Shown here: positions 18,580 through 27,768 of the stretch, piece by piece
How positions within the stretch are numbered: position 1 is the first letter of the stretch
Layout: the number at the start of each line of letters is the position of its first letter
From: Stercoripulliclostridium_A sp964480195
GTDB taxonomy: Bacteria > Bacillota > Clostridia > Christensenellales > DTU072
NCBI GenBank assembly: GCA_964480195.1
Contig: CAYZOJ010000004.1
Location: 1 to 53,151, forward strand
Reading direction: 5' to 3'
DNA: 53,151 nucleotides
The notes under the pieces: generated by a model
What the model saw: only the letters and a program-made list of their open reading frames with translations
The model's database searches: none
Told to the model about the DNA's origin: nothing
Made by a program: the position numbers and the translations under genes

Positions 18580-18608
18580 ATTATAACACGCACGCGCGCC
18601 TAATGCAA
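18580..18608 (-). promoter_or_regulatory. sigma-A promoter of the pheST operon
   Basis: Minus-strand TTGCAT (18608-18603), 17-bp spacer, TATAAT (18585-18580). The spacer TAGGCGCGCGTGCGTGT contains GCGCGCG and ends in TGT, an extended -10. It overlaps the upstream region of the divergent yunB gene. Confidence 0.8.
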
Positions 18609-18625
18609 TTTAATGACGACAAAAA

Positions 18626-18633
18626 CATATAAT
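18626..18633 (+). promoter_or_regulatory. Possible sigma-E -10 element of yunB
   Basis: CATATAAT matches the sigma-E -10 consensus CATACAAT at 7 of 8 positions. It ends 5 nt before the GTG start. No convincing -35 was found. Sigma-E control would fit what is known of Bacillus yunB. Confidence 0.35.
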
Positions 18634-18638
18634 ATTGC

Positions 18639-19295
18639 GTGACAAAATCTTCGAGAAAGATAAAAATCAAAATAATCGCCCTGTTACTTGTTGTTGCGAC
18701 GGTTGCTTTCGTGTTCTTTTATTACACGCATACCGTGTCACCGTTGGTTGTCGGAACTGCCGAAGCCGAGGTCAAAAAGATGACTTCGTCTATAGTAAAC
18801 GACGCGACCGTTCGGTTGAAGACCTATAAGGCGTTTTACGACGAATTTTACACTTATGAAAAGAACGATGTCGGGGAAATAACGTTGGTACGAGCCAATA
18901 CCGCAAGCATAAATCTTATGACGATATATGCTCGGCGTGCCGTGCAAGACGGGCTGAGCGCGCTTACGGACGGCAAAATACATATACCCGTCGGTGCGTT
19001 CAGCGGTTTGTCTTTACTTGCCGATAAAGGTTCTGAAATAGAAATAAACGTCGTACAAGTCGGAACTGCCGACGCCAAAATCAACTCTTATTATTATAGC
19101 GAAGGCGTCAATCAAACATTGCACAGGTTGGTTCTGAGAGTTACGGCGACGGTAAGAATGCTGATACCGCTAAAAGCCGAGGACGTCGAAGTCGTTACGG
19201 ATATCGTACTTGCTGAAGACATAATCGTAGGAAGAATACCCGATAGCTACATAACGGGCATATCCGACGATAACATTTTTGACTTATTACCCTAA
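18639..19295 (+). CDS. yunB: Sporulation protein YunB
   Basis: Short cytoplasmic tail, one membrane segment (about 12-29), then an extracytoplasmic domain typical of YunB, including IPVGAFSGLSLL (about 109-120). In Bacillus yunB is a sigma-E gene needed for normal spore formation, with no known biochemical role. The start is GTG, with no Shine-Dalgarno and a -10-like box 5 nt upstream, so the message may be leaderless. 218 residues. It converges on the endonuclease IV-family gene with a 6-base gap. Confidence 0.88.
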   Translation: MTKSSRKIKIKIIALLLVVATVAFVFFYYTHTVSPLVVGTAEAEVKKMTSSIVNDATVRLKTYKAFYDEFYTYEKNDVGEITLVRANTASINLMTIYARRAVQDGLSALTDGKIHIPVGAFSGLSLLADKGSEIEINVVQVGTADAKINSYYYSEGVNQTLHRLVLRVTATVRMLIPLKAEDVEVVTDIVLAEDIIVGRIPDSYITGISDDNIFDLLP

Positions 19296-19301
19296 GCGCG
19301 A

Positions 19302-20147
19302 CTACAACGAAAAATAATAGTTTTTCATTGTGACGGTATCTTCCGCCTGTGTGCCGTCGGACTCGCATATGACGTACGGTTCGAGCCCGCGAGCGTGGAG
19401 AACTTCCATAAGCGGACGATAGTCGGGACCGAATTTTTCGTCCGCAAAAGTAAGATGCCGTATCTCGCCCTTAGCGCCGTACTCGATTTTGCTAAAATGT
19501 ATATGCATACCGAAAACTTTGTGTTTTGGTAGGAAATCGTCCAATTTTTGTATGAGAGTATTATAATCTGACGCGCATTTTAGAATACCTCCCTCGCGCG
19601 CATTGACGTGTCCGAAGTCAATACACGGATAAAAATTGTCGGCGACAGAACACATTCGGATTATCTCGTCGACCGTTCCCATCTGCCCTTGTTTGCCCAT
19701 AGTTTCAAGACATATTTTGATATCGGAAAATTCTTTTTCGATAAGTTCGGCTTTGAGTGTTTCTAAGTTGCTAAGAACTACGTCCATCGCCTCTTCGCGT
19801 TTAAGCTTGCCTTGAGATGCAGGATGCACGACCACTCGGTTTGAGCCGAAGTCTTTAGCTTTTTTACACGATGCGGTTACGTGCGCGATTGATTTTTTTA
19901 TCATCTCGGGATCGAGGTTAGCAAAATTTATGAAATACGGAGCGTGGATGCTCATCGTAACGCCTTCTTTTTTGAATTGCTCACCTATCGTTTTTGCCGT
20001 TGCTTCGGGTAGAGTTACGCCTCTTCCGAACGAGTATTCGAAAACGTCGATACCGCGAGCTTTGCACCACGACGCGGCTTCGAGGGTCGCCGAGTGTCCT
20101 TCTTCAAAAAAACTTCTTGAGTTGCCTGCTACTCCGAATTTAATCAT
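19302..20147 (-). CDS. Endonuclease IV-family TIM-barrel protein
   Basis: 281-residue TIM barrel of the AP endonuclease IV / xylose isomerase-like superfamily. Metal-ligand-like motifs are visible: SIHAPYF, VVHPASQG, ICLETMGK, CIDFGHV, HIHFSK and ICESDG. The ETMGKQGQMGT segment is typical of endonuclease IV, so cleavage of abasic sites is likely; a sugar isomerase-like role cannot be excluded. The start overlaps the ribF stop by 8 bases. Last gene of the rimP-infB operon. Confidence 0.8.
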   Translation of the reverse strand: MIKFGVAGNSRSFFEEGHSATLEAASWCKARGIDVFEYSFGRGVTLPEATAKTIGEQFKKEGVTMSIHAPYFINFANLDPEMIKKSIAHVTASCKKAKDFGSNRVVVHPASQGKLKREEAMDVVLSNLETLKAELIEKEFSDIKICLETMGKQGQMGTVDEIIRMCSVADNFYPCIDFGHVNAREGGILKCASDYNTLIQKLDDFLPKHKVFGMHIHFSKIEYGAKGEIRHLTFADEKFGPDYRPLMEVLHARGLEPYVICESDGTQAEDTVTMKNYYFSL

Positions 20148-21066
20148 TTTCTTTTACCACTTTTTCTATGTCTTTGTCAATTTGTGCTTTAAGTTCTTGT
20201 TTGTCGTTGAATTTGCAAGTACCGCGTAGACGTTCTGAGAACTCCAAACGTACTCTTTTTTCATAAATATCCTCGTCAAAATCAATGATAAATGTTTCGA
20301 CGCTTTTTGTAATGTCGTTTCCGAATGTCGGACAAGTGCCAACGTTTGTAACACCTTTATATGTTTTGCCGTCAATTATAATTCGAGTGCTGTATACGCC
20401 TTCTTGAGGCAAAGCTTTAACTTTGTTTACATACAAGTTTGCCGTCGGTAAACCGAAACTTTTGCCTACACCTCTGCCGTGGGCTACCGTGCCGTCAATA
20501 AAGTATCTTCGACAGAGTAATGTTTTTGCGATTCCGACTTCTCCGTATTCGAGTAAGCGTCGAATGTCTTTTGTGGATATTTTTTTACCGCCTACGCCTA
20601 TCAAAGCCTGCCTTACGAGCACTTTTCCCGTATTGTCAGCCCATTCTTTTAGTTCATCCAAACCATACTCGGCATTTATACCAAAGCGGAAATCTTCACC
20701 CGCGACCACCCCGCGCACATTGTTTTCTTCGAGGAAACGTAAGAACTCTTCACCGCTCTTATTTATAAAATCTTTTGAGGTGGCGACAATTATTTTAGAA
20801 ATGCCAAGCTCGTTTTTTATGACAGAGATACGCTCGTCGAGAGTATACACGTATTTTAGATCTTCGCAACCGAGTGAAGAATAAAATTCGTCGTCGAAAG
20901 TAAAGACGGCGGGTTGCAATCCGTAACGTACGGAAAGCGCCTTTAAGTTACGCATAAGTTGGCGATGACCGTAATGCAAACAATCAAAAAAGCCGAGTGC
21001 AAGCATATAACCGTCGTTTTCGTCTGATTTTATTCTTTTTTCGAGCAATTCAGCTTTTACATTCAT
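20140..21066 (-). CDS. ribF: Bifunctional riboflavin kinase / FAD synthetase
   Basis: Converts riboflavin to FMN and FMN to FAD. The N-terminal nucleotidyltransferase domain has GFFDCLHYGH (25-34) in place of the usual GNFDGVHxGH. The C-terminal flavokinase domain shows GRGVGKSFGLPTAN and GVYSTRIIIDGKTYKGVTNVGTCPTF. 308 residues, normal length. Start overlaps truB by ATGA. Placement after truB is the usual Bacillota order. Confidence 0.95.
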   Translation of the reverse strand: MNVKAELLEKRIKSDENDGYMLALGFFDCLHYGHRQLMRNLKALSVRYGLQPAVFTFDDEFYSSLGCEDLKYVYTLDERISVIKNELGISKIIVATSKDFINKSGEEFLRFLEENNVRGVVAGEDFRFGINAEYGLDELKEWADNTGKVLVRQALIGVGGKKISTKDIRRLLEYGEVGIAKTLLCRRYFIDGTVAHGRGVGKSFGLPTANLYVNKVKALPQEGVYSTRIIIDGKTYKGVTNVGTCPTFGNDITKSVETFIIDFDEDIYEKRVRLEFSERLRGTCKFNDKQELKAQIDKDIEKVVKEND

Positions 21067-21938
21067 CTTGAGAGCCTCGTGCGGATATGAATTTCGCCGT
21101 TTATATTTTTTGAGCCGATTCCGGACAATATTCCGTTTGCGTATATGGTGAAGTCGCCTGTCGGCATATTTGCTATTTTAAGCGGAACTCCGTTCAAAAC
21201 AAGCCGAGCCGTTTCGCCGGTTATGTCCAAACGCGGATAAGAGCTTAGAACCGTTTCCATCGAGATGATTTTGCCGTTAATGCCGTCCGCTTCGATTTCT
21301 TCTAACGTGTAAGCGTCGTTTATGTCGAAAATACCGCTTCGTTCGCGTCTGATATATTGCATGTATCCGTATGTACCGAGTGCGGTAGCCATATCGCGAG
21401 CAATACTGCGTATATATGTTCCGCCTCCGCAAGTTATTCTGAACGCGAAAGCATCGCCTTTACTTTCGATAAATTCGATTGAGTCAATCGTTACGCGACG
21501 AGGCTTTAATTCGACGTTTATACCGGCTCTTGCCAAGTCGTAAGCGCGTTGTCCGTTTATGGACTTTGCAGAGAACATCGGCGGAACTTGGTCAATTTCT
21601 CCGATTAATGAGCCTAAAACGCTTAAAATTGCAGATATATCGGGGACGATATCGGAAGTTTTTGTTACAACACCGCTTCCGTCGAGAGTGTCGGTTTCTT
21701 TTCCGAATACGAATTCCGTGTAATAGACTTTTGTTTTTTCGGAGATATAATCGAACAGTCTTGTAGCTCTGCCTATTGCGACGGGTAAAACGCCTTCGCC
21801 GTCCGGATCGAGGGTTCCTGTATGCCCGATTTTATCGAAATCCACGTTTTGACTACGCAAAATCCATTTCAATCTGTTTATTGCGCTTGCCGAAGTCATG
21901 CCGGCTTTTTTGTTGAGAATCAAAAAACCGTCAATCAT
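21063..21938 (-). CDS. truB: tRNA pseudouridine-55 synthase TruB
   Basis: Makes pseudouridine 55 in the T-loop of tRNAs. The catalytic aspartate is D44 in GHTGTLDPDGEG. Later motifs include YDLARAG, CGGGTYIRSIARD and a C-terminal PUA-like domain. The ATG at 21938 (291 residues) is the family start; an in-frame TTG at 21962 would add eight residues. It overlaps the nrnA stop by 8 bases. The Shine-Dalgarno is weak, consistent with coupling. Confidence 0.95.
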   Translation of the reverse strand: MIDGFLILNKKAGMTSASAINRLKWILRSQNVDFDKIGHTGTLDPDGEGVLPVAIGRATRLFDYISEKTKVYYTEFVFGKETDTLDGSGVVTKTSDIVPDISAILSVLGSLIGEIDQVPPMFSAKSINGQRAYDLARAGINVELKPRRVTIDSIEFIESKGDAFAFRITCGGGTYIRSIARDMATALGTYGYMQYIRRERSGIFDINDAYTLEEIEADGINGKIISMETVLSSYPRLDITGETARLVLNGVPLKIANMPTGDFTIYANGILSGIGSKNINGEIHIRTRLSR

Positions 21939-22905
21939 TTTTGTCGAGCAAAGATTTTGCAACGCTTAAAAGCTTGGAGATAGTCGTTTCGTAATCCGCA
22001 TAAATACGACATCCGGCTGCATTAAAATGCCCGCCCCCGCCGAACGCTTTTGCAAATGCGCTGGCACTTGCGCCGTCTTTAGAGCGAATACCTACTTTGA
22101 ATGCTTGAAATTCGTTCATTTCCGCAATGGAAACCGCGAATTTAACACCTTTTATATTGATTATGTTGTTTATAATTCCTTCGGTGTCTTTTGATGTGGT
22201 ATTCGTTTCTAAAAAATCGCGTTTGCGGAAAGCAATAATTCCGAGTTGCCCGTCAAAATAGAATTTTGCATCGGCAAGAACTCTTGTTTTGAGTGCGAAC
22301 ACTTGAGGTGTTTCCTCTTTCATCAATTTGAAGATGATTTCGTGTCCGTCAAACCCGTATTTTAGTAATTTTGAGGCAATTTCGAGCGTTTCTACGGTCG
22401 TATTCGAAAACGCAAACGCACCGCTATCGGTTACCAATCCCGCATATAAACAAATCGCAACGTCCTTATCTATATAATCGGGATTGTTTTCCGTAAAGAA
22501 TTTATAAAGTATTTGCGTCGTAGATGCCGTGTTTTCGTAAACGAGATCTTCGACGAACGGTTCAGACGTCGAATGATGGTCGAAGCACGCGTGATCTTCG
22601 CACTTTCCGAAGAAAATATCCGATTGACGTTTACCGAGCCTTGAAGCTCCTCCGCAGTCCAATGCGATTCCGAGATCGTAGCGACCTATCGGTTTTGCAT
22701 TTATAACGTCAATGTTAGGTAAAATTGCGTATTTTGCGCCGATTTCGTTGCTATCTTCGGCAAAGACATCGACGGAAAGCCCCATATTCGTTAAATACTT
22801 ATACATTGCAAGCGCGCTACCGAGGCAATCGCCGTCGGGATTTATGTGCATAAACAATGCAACCGAATTAACGGAAAAAAGCTTTTTGGTTATACGCTCG
22901 TACAT
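21931..22905 (-). CDS. nrnA: DHH-family nanoRNase / oligoribonuclease NrnA
   Basis: DHH/DHHA1 phosphoesterase that degrades 2-5 nt RNAs and in some species pAp or cyclic-dinucleotide products. Mn ligands lie at H20, D24 and D26 (HINPDGD), D83 and DHH (109-111). The C-terminal DHHA1 domain has GGGGHFNAAG. 324 residues. It starts directly after rbfA and is followed by truB, the standard Bacillota order. Confidence 0.93.
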   Translation of the reverse strand: MYERITKKLFSVNSVALFMHINPDGDCLGSALAMYKYLTNMGLSVDVFAEDSNEIGAKYAILPNIDVINAKPIGRYDLGIALDCGGASRLGKRQSDIFFGKCEDHACFDHHSTSEPFVEDLVYENTASTTQILYKFFTENNPDYIDKDVAICLYAGLVTDSGAFAFSNTTVETLEIASKLLKYGFDGHEIIFKLMKEETPQVFALKTRVLADAKFYFDGQLGIIAFRKRDFLETNTTSKDTEGIINNIINIKGVKFAVSIAEMNEFQAFKVGIRSKDGASASAFAKAFGGGGHFNAAGCRIYADYETTISKLLSVAKSLLDKND

Positions 22906-22906
22906 A

Positions 22907-23275
22907 TTAGTTTTCGCTATCCTCTTCTGCCGGTTTGATATCCAATGTTTTAAGGATGCCTTCTATCTTGAACCCGTAATCTATGCTGTCGTCAAGAATA
23001 AAAGTCAAATGCGGTACCGCACGGATTTTTAAGCGAGAGAACAAGCCGTTGCGCATAAAACCTGCGGAAGCATTGAGTCCTTCAATTACTTCTTTCGGGT
23101 TTTCCGCGCCCATCACGCTGACGTAGATACGGCAATATTTCAAATCTTGCGTCGTATCTACGCGCATAATGCTTATCATTGCGCCAGAATCCGCGACCCG
23201 AGGATCTTTGAGCTCGTGGGTAATTAAATCCATGAGCTCTTTTCTGATTTCGGAGTTAACTCTATCAATATTCAT
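22907..23275 (-). CDS. rbfA: 30S ribosome-binding factor A
   Basis: Small KH-like protein that matures the 5' end of 16S rRNA and the 30S subunit. 122 residues, typical length, with the family pattern of ITHELKDPRV near the N-terminus and PHLTFILDDSIDYGFKIE near the C-terminus. The start is 3 bases after the infB stop. Confidence 0.95.
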   Translation of the reverse strand: MNIDRVNSEIRKELMDLITHELKDPRVADSGAMISIMRVDTTQDLKYCRIYVSVMGAENPKEVIEGLNASAGFMRNGLFSRLKIRAVPHLTFILDDSIDYGFKIEGILKTLDIKPAEEDSEN

Positions 23276-23278
23276 AAA

Positions 23279-26074
23279 TTATCTCTTTTCCTCTACGATA
23301 TTGAAGGATTCGATGATGTCGCCTTCTTTAATGTCGTTCCAGTTGTCAAGACCGATACCGCATTCATAGCCCGATACTACTTCGCGCATATCGTCTTTCA
23401 TACGTTTTAAGGAGCTTATAGCCGTATCCGCGATGACGATGTTATCTCGAATAAGTCTGACTTTTGCATTGCGGACGATTTTTCCGTCGAGAACCATACA
23501 TCCTGCGATTGTGCCGACACTGCTAATCTTATAAATCTGTCTGACTTCGGCTTTACCGAGGTATTGTTCTCTGTATTTAGGCGCGGAAAGACCTTTGATT
23601 GCGCTTGTTACGTCGTCGATTGCGTCGTAGATAATGCGATACATACGAATTTCGATCTTCTTATTGTCGGCAAGCGCTTTTGCTTTTGCGTCGGGACGTA
23701 CGTTAAATCCGATGATAATCGCTTTAACCGATTCCGCGAGAATGATATCGCTTTCGTTTATCGCACCGACCATTGCGTGCGGAATTACGACTTTTACTTC
23801 GTCGGTCGAGAGTTTCAATAAGCTCTCGGTGATTGCCTCGACGGAGCCTTGAACGTCCGCTTTGACAATCAAGTTCAAAGTCTTCATTTTGCCTTCTTCG
23901 ATACCGCGGAAGACGTCTTCGAGAGTTACGCTTGCATTGGTTATGCGACGTTCTTTATCGCGTGCGATTCTTTCGGAAACGACGTCTTTAAGGAGTTTTT
24001 CGTCTTCAACGGCAAGAAGTTGGTCGCCGGCGTTAGGTACTTCGTCTAAGCCGAGAATGACAACGGCGGAAGACGGACCTGCCGATTTAACCGGTTTACC
24101 CTTATCGTCTTGCATAGCACGAATTTTACCCGTTACGACGCCTGCAACTACGTGGTCGCCTACGTGCAAGGTACCGTTTTGTACGAGTATCGTTGCAAGC
24201 GGACCTTTGCCTTTATCGAGTCTGGCTTCGACAACCGTTCCTTGCGCGTTGCGTTTCGGATTCGCTTTGAGTTCCATAACTTCTGCGACAAGCAAAATGG
24301 TTTCGAGTAACTCGTCGATACCTTCGCCCGTTTTAGCGCTGACTTTTACAACGGGAGTTGTTCCGCCCCAAGCCTCGGGCAAGAGGTCGTACTCGGGAAG
24401 TTGCGACATAACTCTATCGACGTCCGCTGCGGGTTTGTCGATTTTGTTGATAGCAACGATTATACTGCTACCGGAAGCTTTTGCGTGGTTGATAACTTCG
24501 ACGGTTTGAGGCATAACGCCGTCGTCGGCGGCAACTACGATAACGACGATGTCCGTAACGTTTGCTCCGCGAGCACGCATTGCCGTAAACGCGGCGTGTC
24601 CCGGAGTGTCGAGGAAGCTAATCTGTTGACCGTTAACGTTAATCGTGTAGGCACTGATGTGCTGAGTTATACCGCCCGCTTCTCCTGCCGCGACATTCGA
24701 TTTCTTAATGCAGTCGAGTATGGAAGTCTTGCCGTGGTCGACGTGTCCCATGACTGTTACGATCGGCGGACGCGGAGAAAGATTTTCCTCGGAATCGGTT
24801 TCGACGTTAAAGATTGATTTAAGCTTTTCTTCGGAAGTTTCGGCTTTTTGGAGTTCCAAAGTTATGCCGAGATCGTTTGCGACAAGTTCAGCCGTGTCAA
24901 AATCAATCGAGTCGTTGATTGTCTTCATGATTCCGAGCTGGAACAAACGCTTGATGATTTCGGTACCTGTTTTTCCGATTTTTTCGGCAAGCTCTTTAAT
25001 CGGTACGTTTTCTTTAGTGATTATTGCGTGCTCGATGACGACGGTTTCGGTAAGATTAAACTCTTTGCGTTGATTACCGCCGATTCTGCGAGAACGTTTC
25101 TTAACTACGTTGCCTTCCAAAAGATCGTTGCCTTCGTCGTCGTAGTTGTTGGAATTGGTTCCGCGTCTTTCGTCGTAGCCCTTACGCGAAATCGCCTTTT
25201 TATTCATCATCGTCTTGTCGTCGGGACGCGGAGAGTCGGTAACGACTTTTTTCTTGGATGCGTCTTTAGTCGGCAAAATCGGTGTGTTGTTTAAGCGTTC
25301 GACTGCGTTTTGTTGACGAGTTTGTTGAGAATTATTATTGTACCTCGGTGCGGTCGCATTGGACTGCCCGCCCTGTTGCTGAGGTCTTTGATTGTTTTGA
25401 CGACGACCTCTTTGTTCTTCGACGGGAGGTATATAAACTCTAATAACAGGCTTGTCGATTTGCTTTTTGGGCTTTGCGAGAATTGATTGCGCTGCCGCTT
25501 TTGCCGCCTCGATTTGTTTTGAGGTACCATCCTGTCGCGGTTGTTGCGTAGCCACAGGTTGGCGTGCGGTGGCTTCGACAGCTTTTTTCTCAGTCTTCTT
25601 GGTATCGACTTTGGGAGTATCGACAGTCGTCGTAGCAGTCGCGGGGGCGGGAGTCGGTTCGACTTTTGCGACTGTTTCGGATTGCTTGGGTTCTTCGACG
25701 GTCGTCTCGGCTGTTTCTTTCGCGCTGTCGGCTTTTTGGGGCTCCTCTTCTTTTACAGCTTCACGTGCTTCGACCTCCGCCGTTTTGGCAGCCAACTCTT
25801 TGAGTTGCTCTTCTGCTGCCTGTCTGATGGCTTCCGCATTTTCCTTTTCAGCTTTTTGTCGCGCCTGTTCCAAAGCGACTTTTTCTTCTATTTCCTTAAC
25901 GAGTTTAGCGCGTTTATCCTGTACGGCAACACGGGCATCGCTTAATTGCTTATGCCTTTCGGACAATATCTTTGCAATCTGCGGTTGCCTCGATTTGAGA
26001 AACTCGTCGATTCTGTTGATATTTTTTAATGTGTTGTTTTCGCTGTTCACGTTTTGGTTTACGTTTTCTGGCAT
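23279..26074 (-). CDS. infB: Translation initiation factor IF-2
   Basis: GTPase that places initiator tRNA on the 30S subunit. 931 residues: a long Ala/Glu/Lys/Gln-rich, low-complexity N-terminal region (about 30-330), the IF2N helical domain (about 340-405), then the G domain with GHVDHGKTS (443-451), DTPGH and NKID, followed by domains II, III and C2. Starts 12 bases after the L7Ae gene. If many messages here are leaderless, IF-2 would take part in starting them, but nothing unusual shows in its sequence. Confidence 0.97.
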   Translation of the reverse strand: MPENVNQNVNSENNTLKNINRIDEFLKSRQPQIAKILSERHKQLSDARVAVQDKRAKLVKEIEEKVALEQARQKAEKENAEAIRQAAEEQLKELAAKTAEVEAREAVKEEEPQKADSAKETAETTVEEPKQSETVAKVEPTPAPATATTTVDTPKVDTKKTEKKAVEATARQPVATQQPRQDGTSKQIEAAKAAAQSILAKPKKQIDKPVIRVYIPPVEEQRGRRQNNQRPQQQGGQSNATAPRYNNNSQQTRQQNAVERLNNTPILPTKDASKKKVVTDSPRPDDKTMMNKKAISRKGYDERRGTNSNNYDDEGNDLLEGNVVKKRSRRIGGNQRKEFNLTETVVIEHAIITKENVPIKELAEKIGKTGTEIIKRLFQLGIMKTINDSIDFDTAELVANDLGITLELQKAETSEEKLKSIFNVETDSEENLSPRPPIVTVMGHVDHGKTSILDCIKKSNVAAGEAGGITQHISAYTINVNGQQISFLDTPGHAAFTAMRARGANVTDIVVIVVAADDGVMPQTVEVINHAKASGSSIIVAINKIDKPAADVDRVMSQLPEYDLLPEAWGGTTPVVKVSAKTGEGIDELLETILLVAEVMELKANPKRNAQGTVVEARLDKGKGPLATILVQNGTLHVGDHVVAGVVTGKIRAMQDDKGKPVKSAGPSSAVVILGLDEVPNAGDQLLAVEDEKLLKDVVSERIARDKERRITNASVTLEDVFRGIEEGKMKTLNLIVKADVQGSVEAITESLLKLSTDEVKVVIPHAMVGAINESDIILAESVKAIIIGFNVRPDAKAKALADNKKIEIRMYRIIYDAIDDVTSAIKGLSAPKYREQYLGKAEVRQIYKISSVGTIAGCMVLDGKIVRNAKVRLIRDNIVIADTAISSLKRMKDDMREVVSGYECGIGLDNWNDIKEGDIIESFNIVEEKR

Positions 26075-26086
26075 TTTTGCGTTCCT

Positions 26087-26389
26087 TTAATTATTTAGTT
26101 GTCTTATTATGGCGTCGGCAAGGTTTTTTTCTTTGACGCCGATTGCTTTACAGCCGTCCGGAAGTCCTAAATCCGTTGTCGGTTCGAGCGCAATCAGAGT
26201 GTGTCCTGTCGTTTGGGAAGCTTTTTCCAGTTTTTTTACCGAGTTTTCGGCAAGTTCTTTTGAGTAAAGAACCAAAACCGGACGTTTTAAGGCTAAAATA
26301 TTATCCACTCCCATAACGACTTTGCCTGCTTTGCGAGCGAAGCCGACGTAAGTTTTAATTTTTGTCGGACAATTTTCCGAGTTCGGCAT
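26087..26389 (-). CDS. L7Ae-family ribosomal / RNA-binding protein (YlxQ-like)
   Basis: 100-residue L7Ae/L30e/S12e fold with the start motif FARKAGKVVMGVDNI seen in YlxQ. Binds kink-turn RNA in related proteins; the exact target of YlxQ is not established. GGAGGAG precedes the ATG. The gene overlaps the upstream rnpM gene by 35 bases, and the ribosome site lies inside rnpM. Its position between rnpM and infB matches Bacillus. Confidence 0.88.
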   Translation of the reverse strand: MPNSENCPTKIKTYVGFARKAGKVVMGVDNILALKRPVLVLYSKELAENSVKKLEKASQTTGHTLIALEPTTDLGLPDGCKAIGVKEKNLADAIIRQLNN

Positions 26390-26612
26390 ATATCTCCTCC
26401 GGCACTACCGTATGAAAGCTCCTGTTGAGAGCGTGCTTTTTTATGCACGCTTTCAAACATTCCGGAGATTTGCATACATAGGCGCCTCTTCCTTCCGATT
26501 TGCCGTCGTGATCTATAACGTAACCGGAATCGGTATGTGCAATCCGCAATAATTCCGATTGAGGTTGTTTTTTACGACAAACGCAACATATTCGGTGCGG
26601 TATATACTTCAT
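26355..26612 (-). CDS. rnpM: RNase P modulator RnpM (YlxR)
   Basis: 85-residue YlxR-family RNA-binding protein. The conserved opening RICCVCRKKQPQSELLRI and the GRGAYVC segment are intact. Work in Bacillus and Clostridioides has linked YlxR to RNase P RNA. It starts 6 bases after nusA. Its Shine-Dalgarno is part of a small hairpin whose loop contains the nusA stop codon. Confidence 0.92.
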   Translation of the reverse strand: MKYIPHRICCVCRKKQPQSELLRIAHTDSGYVIDHDGKSEGRGAYVCKSPECLKACIKKHALNRSFHTVVPEEIYAELGKLSDKN

Positions 26613-26613
26613 T

Positions 26614-26627
26614 GAGGACTAATCCTC
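26614..26627 (-). promoter_or_regulatory. Hairpin covering the rnpM ribosome binding site
   Basis: On the minus strand, GAGGA pairs exactly with TCCTC across the loop TTAG, and the loop holds the nusA TAG stop. The stem covers part of the GGAGG of rnpM. A ribosome ending nusA would open it, so this could couple rnpM translation to nusA. Confidence 0.4.
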
Positions 26628-27716
26628 CGTGGGAGCCGTTGCGCCGGACATGATATCCGCGTCGTCCGCGACAGCTACCGAGTAAGGCTTGACGTCAATC
26701 TTATAACCGGTCAATTTAGCCGCCAATTTGGCATTTTGACCGCCTTTGCCGATGGCGAGGGAGAGTTTGTCGTCGGGAACGATGACTCTTGCTTGTTGCG
26801 CACTCTCGTTAAGTTGAACCATAATAACTTTTGCGGGGGACAATGCGCGAACGATATATTCGGAAGGATTGGTGCTATAAAGTATAACGTCTACCTTTTC
26901 GCCGTTGAGTTCGTTTACGACCGCATTTACACGAGCGCCCTTGGGTCCGATGCAAGAACCGATACTGTCAAGGTTGGGATCGTCGGAATAGACGGACATT
27001 TTGGTACGAAGACCCGCTTCACGGACGATATTCTTGATTTTGACGAGGTTGGAACGGATTTCGGGGACTTCTATTTCGAAAAGTTTACGAACGAAGCCTG
27101 CACAGCTACGCGAAACCATAACTCTCGAAGTGCCTTTAACGTCGGTTTGAACTTTCTTGACAAAGACTTTGATTTTGTCGCCTACCGCGAGTTTTTCTCC
27201 GCGAACCTGATCGCCTGTTCCGAGTACGCCTTCCATTTGAGTTCCGACGATTTCGACATAAGCGGTACCGTTGGTTTCTATTCTGCGGACGATTGCTTGC
27301 ATAAGCTCGCCTGCGCGTTCGCTCATTTCGCTCATTGCTTGTTCGCGCTTGGCTTCGTTAATGCGTTGGGTTATTACTTGTTTTGCGGTTTGTGCCGCGA
27401 TACGCGATAAATCGTCGGGGTCGACGTCTTCGCCTATTGTTTCTCCGATTTGTGCGTCGGGTTTGATTTCGCGCGCTTCTTCCAAAGAAAGTTCGCTGTC
27501 TTCCTGAGGCTCTCCTTCAACGACCGTCTGGTATGCAAAGAAACGAATGGTGTAAGTTTCGGGATTCATTTTGACGGCAACGGCACGATTCTCTCCGCTT
27601 TCCTTTTTGAATGCGGACGCAAGACCGGCTTCGAGAGACGTGATAAGCATTTGCTTATCGAGTTTGTACTCGCTTTCGAGTTGATCGAGAGCTAAAAACA
27701 GTTCTTTGTTTTGCAT
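26619..27716 (-). CDS. nusA: Transcription termination/antitermination factor NusA
   Basis: Binds RNA polymerase and nascent RNA to affect pausing, termination and rRNA antitermination. 365 residues: N-terminal polymerase-binding domain (about 1-125), S1 domain (about 135-200) and two KH domains (about 200-345, including SCIGPKGARVN and LAIGKGGQNAKLAAKLTG). No C-terminal acidic repeats, as normal for Bacillota. A GGAGG site precedes the ATG. Separated from rimP by 52 bases with no obvious structure. Confidence 0.97.
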   Translation of the reverse strand: MQNKELFLALDQLESEYKLDKQMLITSLEAGLASAFKKESGENRAVAVKMNPETYTIRFFAYQTVVEGEPQEDSELSLEEAREIKPDAQIGETIGEDVDPDDLSRIAAQTAKQVITQRINEAKREQAMSEMSERAGELMQAIVRRIETNGTAYVEIVGTQMEGVLGTGDQVRGEKLAVGDKIKVFVKKVQTDVKGTSRVMVSRSCAGFVRKLFEIEVPEIRSNLVKIKNIVREAGLRTKMSVYSDDPNLDSIGSCIGPKGARVNAVVNELNGEKVDVILYSTNPSEYIVRALSPAKVIMVQLNESAQQARVIVPDDKLSLAIGKGGQNAKLAAKLTGYKIDVKPYSVAVADDADIMSGATAPTED

Positions 27717-27768
27717 TTTGTGGATTCCTCCGTATTAAATTGTTATTTAGTTGTATTTATGAGTTTGC

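Noticed and set aside
18550..18580. T-box riboswitch in the pheST leader
   Set aside because: Leader too short; no specifier stem or antiterminator sequence found.
25452..26090. 212-residue plus-strand ORF antisense to infB
   Set aside because: Ser/Ala/Phe-rich composition mirrors the repetitive Glu/Lys/Ala-rich N-terminal region of IF-2 on the other strand; a shadow frame.
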